Assembly (NCBI RefSeq): GCF_026153205.1
Contig: NZ_JAPFBW010000012.1
Location: 1 to 64,000 of the forward strand
Length of the DNA stretch: 64,000 nt
Direction of reading: 5' to 3'
From: Aquabacterium sp. A7-Y
GTDB taxonomy: Bacteria; Pseudomonadota; Gammaproteobacteria; Burkholderiales; Burkholderiaceae_C
This document shows, piece by piece, positions 21,051 through 29,812 of this stretch (its first letter is position 1; every line of letters starts with the position of its first letter). The position numbers and the translations under genes are program-made. The notes below the pieces were generated by a model, which ran no database searches, was not told where the DNA came from, and was given only the letters and a program-made list of their open reading frames with translations.

Positions 21051-21968
21051 ATGTCCGCCCTGCCCCCGCTGCGCCTCCCCACGCTCGACGGCCTGCGCGC
21101 CTTCGAGGCGGTGGCCCGCCTCGGCAGCTTCGAGCGCGCTGCGGAGGAGCTGCACGTGACGGCCAGCGCGGTCAGCAAGCGTGTCGCCACCGTCGAGGAA
21201 CTGCTGGGCACCCAGTTGCTGCAACGCAGCGGCAAGAGCCTGCGGCCCTCGGCTGCCGGCAAGGAGTACCTGGAGCAGGTGCGCGCGGCGCTGGGCCTGC
21301 TGGCGGCCGTGCCGCTGCACCGGCGCACCGGTCCGAGCACCGAGCGGCTGCGCGTCTGCGCGCCGCCCACCTTCGCGCGCCAGATCCTGGTACCGCGGCT
21401 GGAAAGCTTCACGCGCGCGCACCCCGGGGTCGAGCTGGAGGTGGTGCTGAGCATTCCCTACCTGGACCAGGACGCGACCGAGGCCGACATCGAGGTGCGC
21501 AACGGCGACCCGCTGGCCGCCGGCGGCACGCCGCTGATGCAGGACGTGGTGGTGCCGGTCGCCGCGCCGGCGCTGATCCAGCGCCTGCCGCCCCTGGCGA
21601 TGCCCGCCGACCTGCGGCACGCGCCGCTGCTGCGCACCCCGCTGGAGCCCTGGACCCCGTGGTTCCGCGCCGCCGGGCTGGACTGGCCCGAGCCGGCCCA
21701 GGGCCCGCGGCTGGTCGACCTGGGCCTGCTGCTGGAAGCGGCCCTCAGCGGCCAGGGTGTCGCGCTGGCGCGGCCCAGCCTGGCGCAGCACGCCCTCGGC
21801 AGCGGCACGCTGCGACCGCTGTTCGCACTGACCGTCCCGGCCTCCCAGCCTTATTTCCTGCTGCCGCATGCCGAGGGCGGCGCTGCGGCGGCCTTCGCCG
21901 GATGGCTGCGGCGCTGCTGCGAGGACGCGGCGGCCCGGGGCCTGGAACTTCTTTCGGGTCCGGACTGA
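21051..21968 (+). CDS. LysR-family transcriptional regulator
   Basis: DNA-binding regulator of 305 aa. The N-terminal winged helix-turn-helix is LDGLRAFEAVARLGSFERAAEELHVTASAVSKRVATVEE, in the GcvA-like style. The C-terminal substrate-binding domain (about 95-295) is complete. It begins 33 bp after dinB but probably has its own promoter. The lactate dehydrogenase-like gene follows on the same strand after 69 bp, which makes it the likely target, although LysR genes are more often divergent from their targets. The ligand is unknown. Confidence 0.85.
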   Translation: MSALPPLRLPTLDGLRAFEAVARLGSFERAAEELHVTASAVSKRVATVEELLGTQLLQRSGKSLRPSAAGKEYLEQVRAALGLLAAVPLHRRTGPSTERLRVCAPPTFARQILVPRLESFTRAHPGVELEVVLSIPYLDQDATEADIEVRNGDPLAAGGTPLMQDVVVPVAAPALIQRLPPLAMPADLRHAPLLRTPLEPWTPWFRAAGLDWPEPAQGPRLVDLGLLLEAALSGQGVALARPSLAQHALGSGTLRPLFALTVPASQPYFLLPHAEGGAAAAFAGWLRRCCEDAAARGLELLSGPD

Positions 21969-22037
21969 GAAACTTTCCGGGCAGGGTAGGCCCGGCTTGC
22001 CTAGCATGGCCTCCATACGCCTGACCGGAGACCCCGC

Positions 22038-23228
22038 ATGCCCGCGCCCATCACCTGCGTCGAAGACCTACGCCGCCTCGCCAGGAAGCGCGTGCCGCGC
22101 GCATTTTTCGATTACGTCGACGGCGGCTCCTACGACGAGGTCACCCTGAGGGCCAACCGGGACGACCTGGCGCGCATCGCGCTGCGCCAGCGTGTCGCGA
22201 TCAACGTCGAGCAGCGCTCCACCGCGACCACCTTGGCGGGTGAGGCAGCCACGCTGCCGGTGGCCCTTGCGCCCACTGGCCTGACCGGTCTGAACTGGCG
22301 CAACGGCGAGATGCTGGCAGCGCGCGCGGCAGAGCGTTTCGGCGTGCCCTTCACGCTCAGCACGATGTCGATCTGCTCGATCGAGGACGTGGCCGGCTTC
22401 GTGCAGCGACCGTTCTGGTTCCAGCTCTACGTGATGCGCGACCGCGGCTTCGCGGCCTCGCTGATCGAGCGGGCCCGCGCCGCGCGCTGCTCGGCCCTGG
22501 TCCTGACCCTGGACCTGCAGATCCAGGGCCAGCGCCACCGCGACATCAGAAACGGGCTGTCGGTGCCGCCGCGGCTGACCTGGGCCAACGCGCTCGATAT
22601 CGCCCGCAAGCCGGCCTGGGCGCTGGGCGTGCTGGCGGGCCGGCGCAAGAGCTTCGGCAACCTGGAAGGGCGCATCCCGGGCGCCGACAGCCTCAGCACC
22701 CTGAGCCAGTGGATCGCCGGCCAGTTCGACCCGACCCTGAGCTGGGACGACGTCGAGTGGGTGCGCAAGCTGTGGGGCGGCAAGCTCATCCTCAAAGGCA
22801 TCCTCGACGTCGAGGACGCGAAGATCGCCGCGGGCATCGGCTGCGACGCGCTGGTGGTCAGCAACCACGGCGGGCGCCAGCTCGACGGTGCGATCTCCAG
22901 CATCCGCGCGCTGCCCGAGATCGCCGACGCCCTGGGCGGCGGCACCGAGCTGCTGTTCGACGGCGGCGTGCGCTCGGGGCAGGACGTGCTCAAGGCCGTG
23001 GCGCTCGGCGCACGCGGCTGCTTGATCGGCCGGGCCTTCCTCTATGGCCTGGGCGCGATGGGCGAGGCCGGCGTCACCTCCGTGCTGGAGATCCTTCAGC
23101 GCGAGCTCGACGTCAGCATGGCGCTGACCGGCACACGCGACGTCCGGCAGGCCACGCCGGAGCTGCTGCGCCTGCCCTTCGACTGGGCCTCCGCCGCCCA
23201 GGCACTGCCGCTGCGGCGCGCCGCCTGA
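22038..23228 (+). CDS. lldD: FMN-dependent L-lactate/alpha-hydroxy-acid dehydrogenase
   Basis: Membrane-associated flavoenzyme of 396 aa oxidising L-lactate or a related 2-hydroxy acid and passing electrons to the quinone pool. The N-terminus has the FMN-barrel pattern CVEDLRRLARKRVPRAFFDYVDGGSYDE. The FMN-binding Lys lies in GGKLILKGIL, and the signature SNHGGRQLDG has the catalytic base H277. FDGGVRSGQDVLKAVALGARG is the FMN phosphate site. Length agrees with LldD. Mandelate or glycolate-type substrates cannot be excluded. The LysR gene just upstream may regulate it. Confidence 0.88.
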   Translation: MPAPITCVEDLRRLARKRVPRAFFDYVDGGSYDEVTLRANRDDLARIALRQRVAINVEQRSTATTLAGEAATLPVALAPTGLTGLNWRNGEMLAARAAERFGVPFTLSTMSICSIEDVAGFVQRPFWFQLYVMRDRGFAASLIERARAARCSALVLTLDLQIQGQRHRDIRNGLSVPPRLTWANALDIARKPAWALGVLAGRRKSFGNLEGRIPGADSLSTLSQWIAGQFDPTLSWDDVEWVRKLWGGKLILKGILDVEDAKIAAGIGCDALVVSNHGGRQLDGAISSIRALPEIADALGGGTELLFDGGVRSGQDVLKAVALGARGCLIGRAFLYGLGAMGEAGVTSVLEILQRELDVSMALTGTRDVRQATPELLRLPFDWASAAQALPLRRAA

Positions 23229-23365
23229 GCGGCACGCCTCGGGCTCAGCCGGGGTCGCTGCTTCAGCCGTCGGTTCAAGCGCTCGTCGGGCGTCTCGCCG
23301 CAGACCTTCCGACGCCGCCAGAATGCGGTGCTTGGAGCCGGGCGGCCCGGCGAGGAGAGGAAACA

Positions 23366-24145
23366 ATGACACAAGGCACACAGGGGAAAGGCGGCGTCAC
23401 CGGGCGGCATGCCGGATTTCGCCCGGGAGGCGCGGCCTTGCGGCCCGGTTTGGCGCTGCGCGCCGCGGCCGCGCCTGCGATGGCGGGACTCGCCTGGCAG
23501 GCCGGCTGGATCCACGGCCCCTGGCCGCTGCTGGCCGCGCTGCTGTTCGGGGGCCTGCTCTACGCTTCGCAGGCGGCCTCCCGGCGCAGCGCGCCCTGGT
23601 ATTTCGCTGCTGCGGGGGCGCTGTTCCTCGCGTTCGGCCTGTCGCTGGTGCCGGGCTTCGGCCGGCTCGACCTGGGCCCGGTCTCGGTCAACACCGGCAA
23701 GGCCCTGGCGGGCCTGGCCGCGGCGGTGATGCTGCCTTCAGCCTGGCGCTGGAACCGTGCCTGCACGGTGGTGGCAGGCGCCTGCCTGGTGGGTGTCCCA
23801 GCGCTGGCCTGGGCCATCGGCTACGTCCACTGGGGGCCGGCGCCGCTGCGCGCCGTGGCGCTGTTCGCGGTCGGCAACGCGTTCGGCACCTTGGCCGAAG
23901 AGTGGTTTTTCCGCCGCTGGGTGCAGCAGCCCTTGCAGCGCTGGGGCGCCGGGTTCGCGGTGGGGGTCACTGCGGTGCTGTTCGGTCTGGCCCACCTGGG
24001 CGGCGGCACCCACTTCGCGCTGCTGGCCACGCTGGCCGGGCTCGCCTACGGCGCGGTTTTCCACCTCAGCCGCGGCAGCGTGTGGGCGTCGGTGGCGCTG
24101 CACCTCGGCTTGAACGTCCTGCGCCGGCTGCTGTTCGGCCTTTGA
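23366..24145 (+). CDS. CPBP family intramembrane metalloprotease-like protein
   Basis: Membrane protein of 259 aa with about seven hydrophobic segments. The CPBP/Abi motifs are in the last third: EEWFFRRWVQQPLQRWG (EExxxR-type), FGLAHLGGGTHF (FxxxH-type) and a final His in ALHLGLNVLRR. These residues form the metal site of Rce1-like proteases, so a proteolytic role is plausible, but the substrate is unknown. The ATG at 23366 follows a GAGGAGAGG ribosome site; the frame is open far upstream only because of GC bias. Confidence 0.82.
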   Translation: MTQGTQGKGGVTGRHAGFRPGGAALRPGLALRAAAAPAMAGLAWQAGWIHGPWPLLAALLFGGLLYASQAASRRSAPWYFAAAGALFLAFGLSLVPGFGRLDLGPVSVNTGKALAGLAAAVMLPSAWRWNRACTVVAGACLVGVPALAWAIGYVHWGPAPLRAVALFAVGNAFGTLAEEWFFRRWVQQPLQRWGAGFAVGVTAVLFGLAHLGGGTHFALLATLAGLAYGAVFHLSRGSVWASVALHLGLNVLRRLLFGL

Positions 24146-24235
24146 CCCCGGCCCCCGTTTCAGGGGGAACCCGCCGTCGCCAGCCCTCCGGAGGCTGACG
24201 TCAAACTTACAATGCGCGTCAGGGAAAACACCACC

Positions 24236-24508
24236 ATGACGTTGCACCAACTCCACCTGTTGAAGCGCTGGCACCAGGCGCACAAGAAGGACCATCCGGT
24301 CGAATACCACGTCTACGACCTGGTGCTCACCGCCTGGGTGGCGGGCTGGGCCGGCGCGCCGGCGGCGTTGCTGCTGGAGGCCCCGCTGGGGCTGTTCGGC
24401 TGCGGCCTGCTGTTCCTGGCGCCCGCTTTCTACATCGCCTTGCGCAGCCGCCTGCACCAGGCCGGCCGGCTGCGCTGCGACTGGCTGGGCGCCCTGCCGG
24501 CGCTCTGA
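24236..24508 (+). CDS. Small membrane protein, unknown function
   Basis: Protein of 90 aa, not recognised. The first ~30 residues are polar (HQLHLLKRWHQAHKKDHPVEYHVYD), followed by two hydrophobic segments (LVLTAWVAGWAGAPAALLL and GLFGCGLLFLAPAFYIAL) and a basic tail. The pattern suggests a small inner-membrane protein. An ATG at 24212 would add eight residues; the inner start was preferred because GGGAAAAC lies nine bases upstream. Codon use agrees with the genome. Confidence 0.6.
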   Translation: MTLHQLHLLKRWHQAHKKDHPVEYHVYDLVLTAWVAGWAGAPAALLLEAPLGLFGCGLLFLAPAFYIALRSRLHQAGRLRCDWLGALPAL

Positions 24509-24530
24509 GGCGACTTTTTTCCAGCCGGGT

Positions 24531-24896
24531 TCAGCCGGCCACGGCGTCCAAGGCTGCCTGGACCAGGGTGCGGACCAGCGCTTCGTCGAGAGGCTGCCGG
24601 TAGCGGCATTTCAGGTGGCGCACCCCCTTGCCGCTGCCTTCGAGCTGCGGAAACTGCGGCGCCAGCGCCGCGCCCTGGAAAAACTGCAGATTGGCATGGG
24701 TCTTGTGCGTGATGATGGCCATCACGTGCTGACCCGCGGCACTGAAAACCAGGTTGCCCCACTTCACGCTCTGCTCCAGGTGGGGCGCAGCGTCGAGCAC
24801 GGCGCGCTGCAAGGCCTGCGCGGTGGCGCGCTCGTCGGGCAGGAGATTGTCGAAATAGGCGGCCACGAGGGCCGCTGGGCGCACGGGTGTCCGCAT
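24531..24896 (-). CDS. DUF1801 domain-containing protein
   Basis: Soluble protein of 121 aa of the DUF1801/YdhG-like fold: AALVAAYFDNLLPDERATAQALQRAVLDAAPHLEQSVKWGNLVFS, AIITHKTHANLQFFQGAALA and KGVRHLKCRYRQPLDEALVRTLV. The family is distantly related to frataxin-like folds and has no established function. The start at 24896 gives the usual N-terminus. It converges on the small membrane-protein gene. Confidence 0.75.
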   Translation of the reverse strand: MRTPVRPAALVAAYFDNLLPDERATAQALQRAVLDAAPHLEQSVKWGNLVFSAAGQHVMAIITHKTHANLQFFQGAALAPQFPQLEGSGKGVRHLKCRYRQPLDEALVRTLVQAALDAVAG

Positions 24897-25207
24897 CGCG
24901 TCTACCCCCTGCGGGCCTGCTCGGAGCCGCCCGCTGCATGGCAGACCCCGCAAGACAAGGAAAGCCGCTTCGTCGGCAGCGGGAGGCGGCGAGGTGAGGT
25001 GAAAGGAATTCGCAAATCAGTGAGAAGCTTGTTTTGCATCAGAGCCATCGCGGGCAGCAGGTGCCCCCTTGTCACCCGGGGTGTCACCGGGGATCACCAG
25101 GCCTCAGTATCGGAGCCTCCCGGCCTCCTCAGCAAATGGGTGCTCCTACAACCACTGGCTTTGCTGCGATAAGCACCATCGACGAGCAAAGACGTGCAAG
25201 AAGCTGC
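24897..25207. other. Gene-free stretch, no feature recognised
   Basis: No coding pattern, tRNA or clear terminator was seen. The only local structure is a short imperfect tandem, GTCACCCGGGG then GTCACCGGGG, around 25070-25095. The stretch must contain any promoter of the DUF1801 gene, but no hexamers are convincing. Confidence 0.4.
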
Positions 25208-26098
25208 TCAGGCCTGCTGAGCGTGCACAGCGGCCGCTCCGGGACGGCCGGCCGCCGGGACCGGACGAACGGCAGGGAGTCCGCCTTGCGGCGCCTGCCA
25301 TGACAGGCAGGCACCGACGATCGCGGACGGGCTGAGGGCCAGCACCCCCTCGTCCCACCAGACCCGGCCGGGCAGCGCCTGGCCCGCGGACGGTGCCAGC
25401 ACCCAGACGGTGCCGGCGGCATTGACCCACAGCACCCGCCCCTGCAGCCGTTCAGCGGCCTGCAAAGCCCGCGCAGCGGGCACCTCGGGGGCGAGCAGCA
25501 AGGTGACGGTGGACCTCACCCCGCGCGGCGGCTGCGCTGCCCACCAGCCGGCAGATGCGGCCAGCAGCACCAGGGCGGCCGCCGACGCCGCGGCGCCGCC
25601 CGAGGGTGGGCGCCGGGTCGCGGCACGCAGCCGCCAGCCCAGGGCCAGCGGCAGCACACCGAACACGATCAGCCAGCCGAGGTCCCAGGCGAGCGGGTGC
25701 GCCGTGTCCATGCGGACGCGGTGCAAGCCCAGCCACCAGTGGCTGAGCAGCGCGTCAACCACATGCCAGGCGCCGAAACCCAGCAGCGCCCAGCCCACCA
25801 GCGCACGGGGGCTCGCCGTGCGGCCGATATGTCGGTGCTGCCTCAGGAGCAGCACGGCTCCGGCCAGGGCCAGCAGGTACATCAAGGCATGGAACAGGCC
25901 GTCGGCCAGGACTTGGACCCGCAGGTCCTGCCAGCCTTCCCCCTCCAGCCCGCTGAGCAGGTGATGCCACTGCAGCACCTGGTGCAGCAGGATGCCGTCG
26001 AAAAAGCCACCGAGGGCAAAGCCCACCAGACCCGCCGCCCAGGGCAGTCCGCGCGGCGGGTCGGAAGCGAAAGAGGAAGGGGACAGGACCTCGGACAT
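25208..26098 (-). CDS. DUF2243 membrane protein with a C-terminal extension
   Basis: Inner-membrane protein of 296 aa. The first ~165 residues are a DUF2243 domain: GFALGGFFDGILLHQVLQWHHLLSG, LADGLFHALMYLLALAGAVLLLR, GFGAWHVVDALLSHWWLGLHRVR. It has four hydrophobic helices and many histidines. The remaining ~130 residues add one membrane segment and a region like a periplasmic cytochrome-oxidase-side domain (LLAPEVPAARALQAAERLQG, QALPGRVWWDEGVLALSP). Function is unknown; DUF2243 genes often lie near copper or oxidase genes. The ATG at 26098 is set by AGGAGGT seven bases upstream, rather than the earlier ATG at 26131. Confidence 0.75.
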   Translation of the reverse strand: MSEVLSPSSFASDPPRGLPWAAGLVGFALGGFFDGILLHQVLQWHHLLSGLEGEGWQDLRVQVLADGLFHALMYLLALAGAVLLLRQHRHIGRTASPRALVGWALLGFGAWHVVDALLSHWWLGLHRVRMDTAHPLAWDLGWLIVFGVLPLALGWRLRAATRRPPSGGAAASAAALVLLAASAGWWAAQPPRGVRSTVTLLLAPEVPAARALQAAERLQGRVLWVNAAGTVWVLAPSAGQALPGRVWWDEGVLALSPSAIVGACLSWQAPQGGLPAVRPVPAAGRPGAAAVHAQQA

Positions 26099-26197
26099 GC
26101 GGGCACCTCCTGGCGTGATGGGGAGCGTCACCCCGCATCAGCAAGTCGGGCGCCCGACCGCCCTGGCAGGGCCGATCGGACGGGGTGCCGGACCCCG

Positions 26198-26767
26198 TCA
26201 GTGGGCCTGCGCCGCCGAGCGTGTCGGGGCAGGAGCACGCTGGCAGCTCTCGAAGATCTCGAGCGCCAGCGCGCTGAGAGTCTCGTCGCCGCTGCTGTGG
26301 GCCAGCGCCATGCGATCGAAGGCATAGGCCCGGTCGATCAGCATGCGCGCGATCTGCACCGGCCAGCCGTAGCCGGCCATCAGTTCGCGGAAGCGCGCCA
26401 GCGTCAGGAGGTCGGCCGAGGGCGCGGCCTGCTGCAGGCCGGACTCGACCGCGTCGATGCGGGAATGGGCCGACGCCGCCATCGCCTGTTGCGGTGGGGC
26501 AGCGATGGCCGCGATATCGAACTCGGTGGGCAGGTCGTCGAGGTACTCGATCACGTCGGGCAGAGGAATCATGGCGGCGTCCTGGGTGGCACCGGCCTCC
26601 GCAGCGGAAGCCGATGTCGCCACGATAGCCGGCCAGCTGCGCCGGCGATCGGCCGAAAAACGGGGCAGCCTGCCGGCAGTTCCCGCTCCGCCGGGAGCCG
26701 GTCGCGCCGAGGCGCTGCGGTGCCGGCTCGGACCCGGGCGACGACGGTTGGGCACCGAATGTCTCAT
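26198..26767 (-). CDS. Hypothetical protein, paralogue-like to the gene upstream
   Basis: Protein of 189 aa if it starts at the ATG at 26767, which overlaps the previous stop as ATGA. The first ~65 residues are basic and low in complexity, and an inner ATG at 26572 (MIPLPDVIEYLDDLP, with AGGAC upstream) is a good alternative giving 124 aa. The C-terminal part LLTLARFRELMAGYGWPVQI and following DRAYAFDRMALAHSS aligns with the neighbour's LLQLVDFKWMMAGQGWWVDL and RDSAYAVGCLRSALSS, so both contain the same ~55-residue unit. This unit is seen in small Burkholderiales proteins of unknown function. Confidence 0.6.
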   Translation of the reverse strand: MRHSVPNRRRPGPSRHRSASARPAPGGAGTAGRLPRFSADRRRSWPAIVATSASAAEAGATQDAAMIPLPDVIEYLDDLPTEFDIAAIAAPPQQAMAASAHSRIDAVESGLQQAAPSADLLTLARFRELMAGYGWPVQIARMLIDRAYAFDRMALAHSSGDETLSALALEIFESCQRAPAPTRSAAQAH

Positions 26768-27030
26768 GACACCAGCGCTGCCGGTTCCCAGCACGCCTGC
26801 AAGTCGGTCGCGCAACGGCGCAGCGGATGGCAATTGCTGCTCAACGCTGACCTGAGGCAGCCGACCGCATAGGCGCTGTCGCGCTGCAGGCGGGTCAGGT
26901 CGACCCACCATCCCTGCCCGGCCATCATCCATTTGAAATCGACCAGCTGGAGCAGTTCGACCGGCGCGTGCTGGACCTCGCCTGTCGAGGACTCGCGTCG
27001 CTGCAGTTGTTGGCTCTGTACGGTGCTCAT
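26764..27030 (-). CDS. Small hypothetical protein with an MAGxGW motif
   Basis: Small soluble protein of 88 aa. An N-terminal Gln-rich stretch (STVQSQQLQRRES) is followed by a conserved unit with FKWMMAGQGWWVDLTRLQRDSAYAVGCL. No known function. The ATG at 27030 follows a GGAGG-like sequence. Its TGA overlaps the ATG of the next gene, so the two are translationally coupled, and they share one homologous unit (see that entry), which points to duplication. Confidence 0.62.
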   Translation of the reverse strand: MSTVQSQQLQRRESSTGEVQHAPVELLQLVDFKWMMAGQGWWVDLTRLQRDSAYAVGCLRSALSSNCHPLRRCATDLQACWEPAALVS

Positions 27031-27184
27031 CGTGGCCTCCACTGTCACACTCCCTGCGTCGGGGGAGCCATGCAACAACATTAGGTGGAGGACCGCCTGA
27101 CGCACATCCCAAGCAAGAGGGGGAGCCGCCCCCCCAGTTTTGGGATTGAATTCGCGCTACGCGACCGTGCTTTTCAGGGCGTAT

Positions 27185-27754
27185 TCAGGTTTTGGGCAGG
27201 GTCACGCCGCGCTGGCCCTGGTACTTGCCGCCGCGATCCTTGTAGCTGGTCTCGCAGGTCTCGTCGCTCTCGAAAAACAGCACCTGGGCGCACCCCTCAC
27301 CCGCATAGATCTTCGCCGGCAGCGGCGTGGTGTTGCTGAATTCCAAGGTCACATAACCTTCCCACTCCGGCTCGAAGGGCGTGACGTTCACGATGATGCC
27401 GCATCGTGCATAGGTGCTCTTGCCCAGGCAGATCGTCAGAACGCTGCGCGGGATGCGGAAGTATTCGACCGTGCGTGCGAGCGCGAAGCTGTTCGGCGGG
27501 ATGATGCAAACGTCGCCCTTGAAGTCGACAAAACTCTTTTCATCGAAGTTCTTGGGGTCGACCACCGTCGAGTGGATGTTGGTGAAGATCTTGAACTCGT
27601 CGGCGCAGCGGATGTCGTAGCCGTAGCTGCTGGTGCCGTAGCTCACGATCTTGTGCCCGTCGGCGGCATAACGCACCTGGCCCGGCTCGTAGGGCTCGAT
27701 CATGCCCTCCTGTTCGGCCATCCGGCGGATCCATTTGTCGCTCTTGATGCTCAT
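27185..27754 (-). CDS. dcd: dCTP deaminase
   Basis: Deaminates dCTP to dUTP, the main source of dTMP precursors; cytosolic homotrimer. The 189-aa protein covers the family: [41 protein letters not shown], and [29 protein letters not shown], which contains the catalytic Glu. It ends GVTLPKT, as in E. coli Dcd. No dut gene is adjacent. Start chosen at the canonical MSIKSDKW. Confidence 0.97.
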   Translation of the reverse strand: MSIKSDKWIRRMAEQEGMIEPYEPGQVRYAADGHKIVSYGTSSYGYDIRCADEFKIFTNIHSTVVDPKNFDEKSFVDFKGDVCIIPPNSFALARTVEYFRIPRSVLTICLGKSTYARCGIIVNVTPFEPEWEGYVTLEFSNTTPLPAKIYAGEGCAQVLFFESDETCETSYKDRGGKYQGQRGVTLPKT

Positions 27755-28040
27755 GCTGTGCCGTCCGTGCGTTGAAGGACCGACATTCTAGAGGTCGGGA
27801 AGCTCCACCGCACCAGCTTCCTGCAGACGCGAACCCAGGCCCTTGGCCGCCGAACCGGGCCCCGAAACATCCGCGGCAGGACCGGCGCCGCGCACGCCGC
27901 TTGCATGGAAAGGATTTAAGGGAAAACCATCACACAAAGCTGCAAGAGATGCCAGGCTTTTCGCAGCTGGCCGGGGCGCAAAGCCCTAGCATAAACACAG
28001 AGACGAGTCGCCCAGCGACCGCTTGCCGCAGGAGACGAAG

Positions 28041-28568
28041 ATGCGCAATGTCCTGACCTTGCTCAGCCAATATGCCGAGTACCACCGCGATCAGCGCAAC
28101 ATCGCGACCCATTTCGTCGGCGTACCGATGATCGTGTTCGCCGTCGGCGTGTTGCTGGCGCGGCCCGAGTTCCAGGTGCTGGGCCGCAGCCTCACCCCGG
28201 CCTGGCTGCTGTTCGGCCTGTCGTGCGCCTGGTACCTGACGCGGCACGCGGTCCTGGGGCTGGCGGTGTGCCTCTCGATCGGCGGCCTGATGCTGCTGGC
28301 GCACCAGGCCGCCTCGGGCAGCACCGGCGTCTGGCTGAGCACCGGACTCGGGTTTTTCGTGCTGGGGTGGATGATCCAGTTCCTCGGCCACTACTACGAA
28401 GGCCGCAAGCCGGCCTTCATCGACGACCTGGCCGGCCTGCTGGTCGGACCGATGTTCGTGGTCGCCGAGGCGCTGTTCGCGCTCGGCTGGAACCCCGGCA
28501 TGCTGAGGGAGATCGAAAAGCGCGCCGGTCCGACCGTGCTGCGCGACCTCGCCAACGCCCGGCCCTGA
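28041..28568 (+). CDS. Mpo1/DUF962-like membrane protein
   Basis: Inner-membrane protein of 175 aa with four hydrophobic segments. The N-terminus LTLLSQYAEYHRDQRNIATHFVGVP and the later GWMIQFLGHYYEGRKPAFIDDLAGLLVGPMFVVAE are the two histidine motifs of the DUF962 family. Yeast Mpo1, in this family, is an iron-dependent dioxygenase acting on 2-hydroxy fatty acids; the bacterial role is inferred. The ATG at 28041 follows AGGAGACGAAG. It is convergent with the apbC gene. Confidence 0.82.
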   Translation: MRNVLTLLSQYAEYHRDQRNIATHFVGVPMIVFAVGVLLARPEFQVLGRSLTPAWLLFGLSCAWYLTRHAVLGLAVCLSIGGLMLLAHQAASGSTGVWLSTGLGFFVLGWMIQFLGHYYEGRKPAFIDDLAGLLVGPMFVVAEALFALGWNPGMLREIEKRAGPTVLRDLANARP

Positions 28569-28592
28569 GCGGCGGCCGGGCCGGCCCCCAGG

Positions 28593-29684
28593 TCAGGTGT
28601 TTTTCGAGATCGAGATGGTCGGGAACTTGGACGAGTAGTCCTTCGCGGCCTCCGAGACCTTCACCGCAACACGCCGTGCGACGTCCTTGTAAAGCCCGGC
28701 CACCTCGCTGTCGGGCTCGCTCACGACCGTGGGACGGCCCGAGTCGGTCTGCTCGCGGATGCTGAGCTTCAGTGGCAGGGCGCCCAGGTAATCGACGCCG
28801 AACTGCTCGGCCATCTTCTTCCCGCCCTCGGCGCCGAAGATGTGCTCCGCATGGCCGCAGTTGGAGCACACGTGCACCGCCATGTTCTCGACCACGCCGA
28901 GGATGGGCACCCCGACCTTCTCGAACATCTTGAGGCCCTTGCGGGCATCCAGCAAGGCGATGTCCTGCGGCGTCGTGACGATCACCGCGCCGGTCAGTGG
29001 CACGCGCTGGCTGAGCGTGAGCTGGATGTCGCCGGTGCCGGGCGGCATGTCGACGATCATGTAGTCGAGGTCGCGCCAGTTGGTCTGCTTGAGCAGCTGG
29101 TCGAGTGCCTGGGTTGCCATCGGACCGCGCCAGACCATGGGGTTGTCGGGCTCGATCAGGAAGCCGATCGACATCACCTGCACGCCGTGGTTGACCAGCG
29201 GCTCCATGGTCTTGCCGTCGCTGCTTTCGGGGCGGTCCGCGATGCCCATCATCATGGGCTGGCTGGGACCGTAGATGTCGGCGTCGAGCAGGCCGACGCT
29301 GGCGCCCTCGGCAGCCAGCGCGAGCGCCAGGTTCACGGCGGTCGTGCTCTTGCCGACACCGCCCTTGCCGGAGGCCACCGCGATGATGTTCTTCACGCCG
29401 GGCAGCAGCTGCACACCGCGCTGCACGGCATGGGCAAGCACCCGGGTGCTCAGGCGCACGTCAACCTGCTGGACCCCCGGCACCGAGCGTGCGGCCTCGG
29501 CCAGCCGCTCGCGCAGCGCCGCCTCCTGGCTGCGCGCCGGATAGCCGAGCTCGACCTCGAAGCTGACCCGGCCGCCGTCGATCTGCAGATGTCTCAGCGC
29601 CTTGGTCGAGACGAAGTCACGGCCGGTGTTCGGATCGGAAACGCGCTGAAGGGCCTCGGTGAGGGCTTGTGGGGTCAAGGACAT
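28593..29684 (-). CDS. apbC: Iron-sulphur cluster carrier protein ApbC/Mrp
   Basis: P-loop ATPase of 363 aa that binds and delivers Fe-S clusters. The N-terminal ~90 residues are a MIP18/DUF59-type domain. The Walker A is ASGKGGVGKSTTAVNLA, and LLDADIYGPSQPMMMG follows. The cluster-binding CxxC is in MAVHVCSNCGHAEHIFG. MVDMPPGTGDIQLTLSQ supports the Mrp subfamily. It faces metG divergently, a frequent pairing in Burkholderiales. Confidence 0.94.
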   Translation of the reverse strand: MSLTPQALTEALQRVSDPNTGRDFVSTKALRHLQIDGGRVSFEVELGYPARSQEAALRERLAEAARSVPGVQQVDVRLSTRVLAHAVQRGVQLLPGVKNIIAVASGKGGVGKSTTAVNLALALAAEGASVGLLDADIYGPSQPMMMGIADRPESSDGKTMEPLVNHGVQVMSIGFLIEPDNPMVWRGPMATQALDQLLKQTNWRDLDYMIVDMPPGTGDIQLTLSQRVPLTGAVIVTTPQDIALLDARKGLKMFEKVGVPILGVVENMAVHVCSNCGHAEHIFGAEGGKKMAEQFGVDYLGALPLKLSIREQTDSGRPTVVSEPDSEVAGLYKDVARRVAVKVSEAAKDYSSKFPTISISKNT

Positions 29685-29761
29685 GGGAGGGAGCGAAACG
29701 GGGTTGGAAGCGGATGCCGGACCAGTCTAGCGCACCGTGGGCGGGACCGGGCTGCGGCGCC

Positions 29762-29767
29762 TAGAAT
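29762..29767 (+). promoter_or_regulatory. Putative -10 element of metG
   Basis: TAGAAT lies 46 bases before the metG ATG and resembles the -10 sequence suggested for argH. A short self-complementary element, GGCGCC-TCGAG-GGCGCC, follows in the leader. No -35 hexamer is clear. Confidence 0.35.
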
Positions 29768-29812
29768 CTCGGTTTTCCCTGACCGGCGCCTCGAGGGCGC
29801 CCCGAGGCCACG

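Noticed and set aside
29785-29801. GGCGCC-TCGAG-GGCGCC element in the metG leader as a riboswitch or T-box
   Set aside because: It is only a short self-complementary element with no specifier or conserved T-box sequence, so no regulatory RNA was called.
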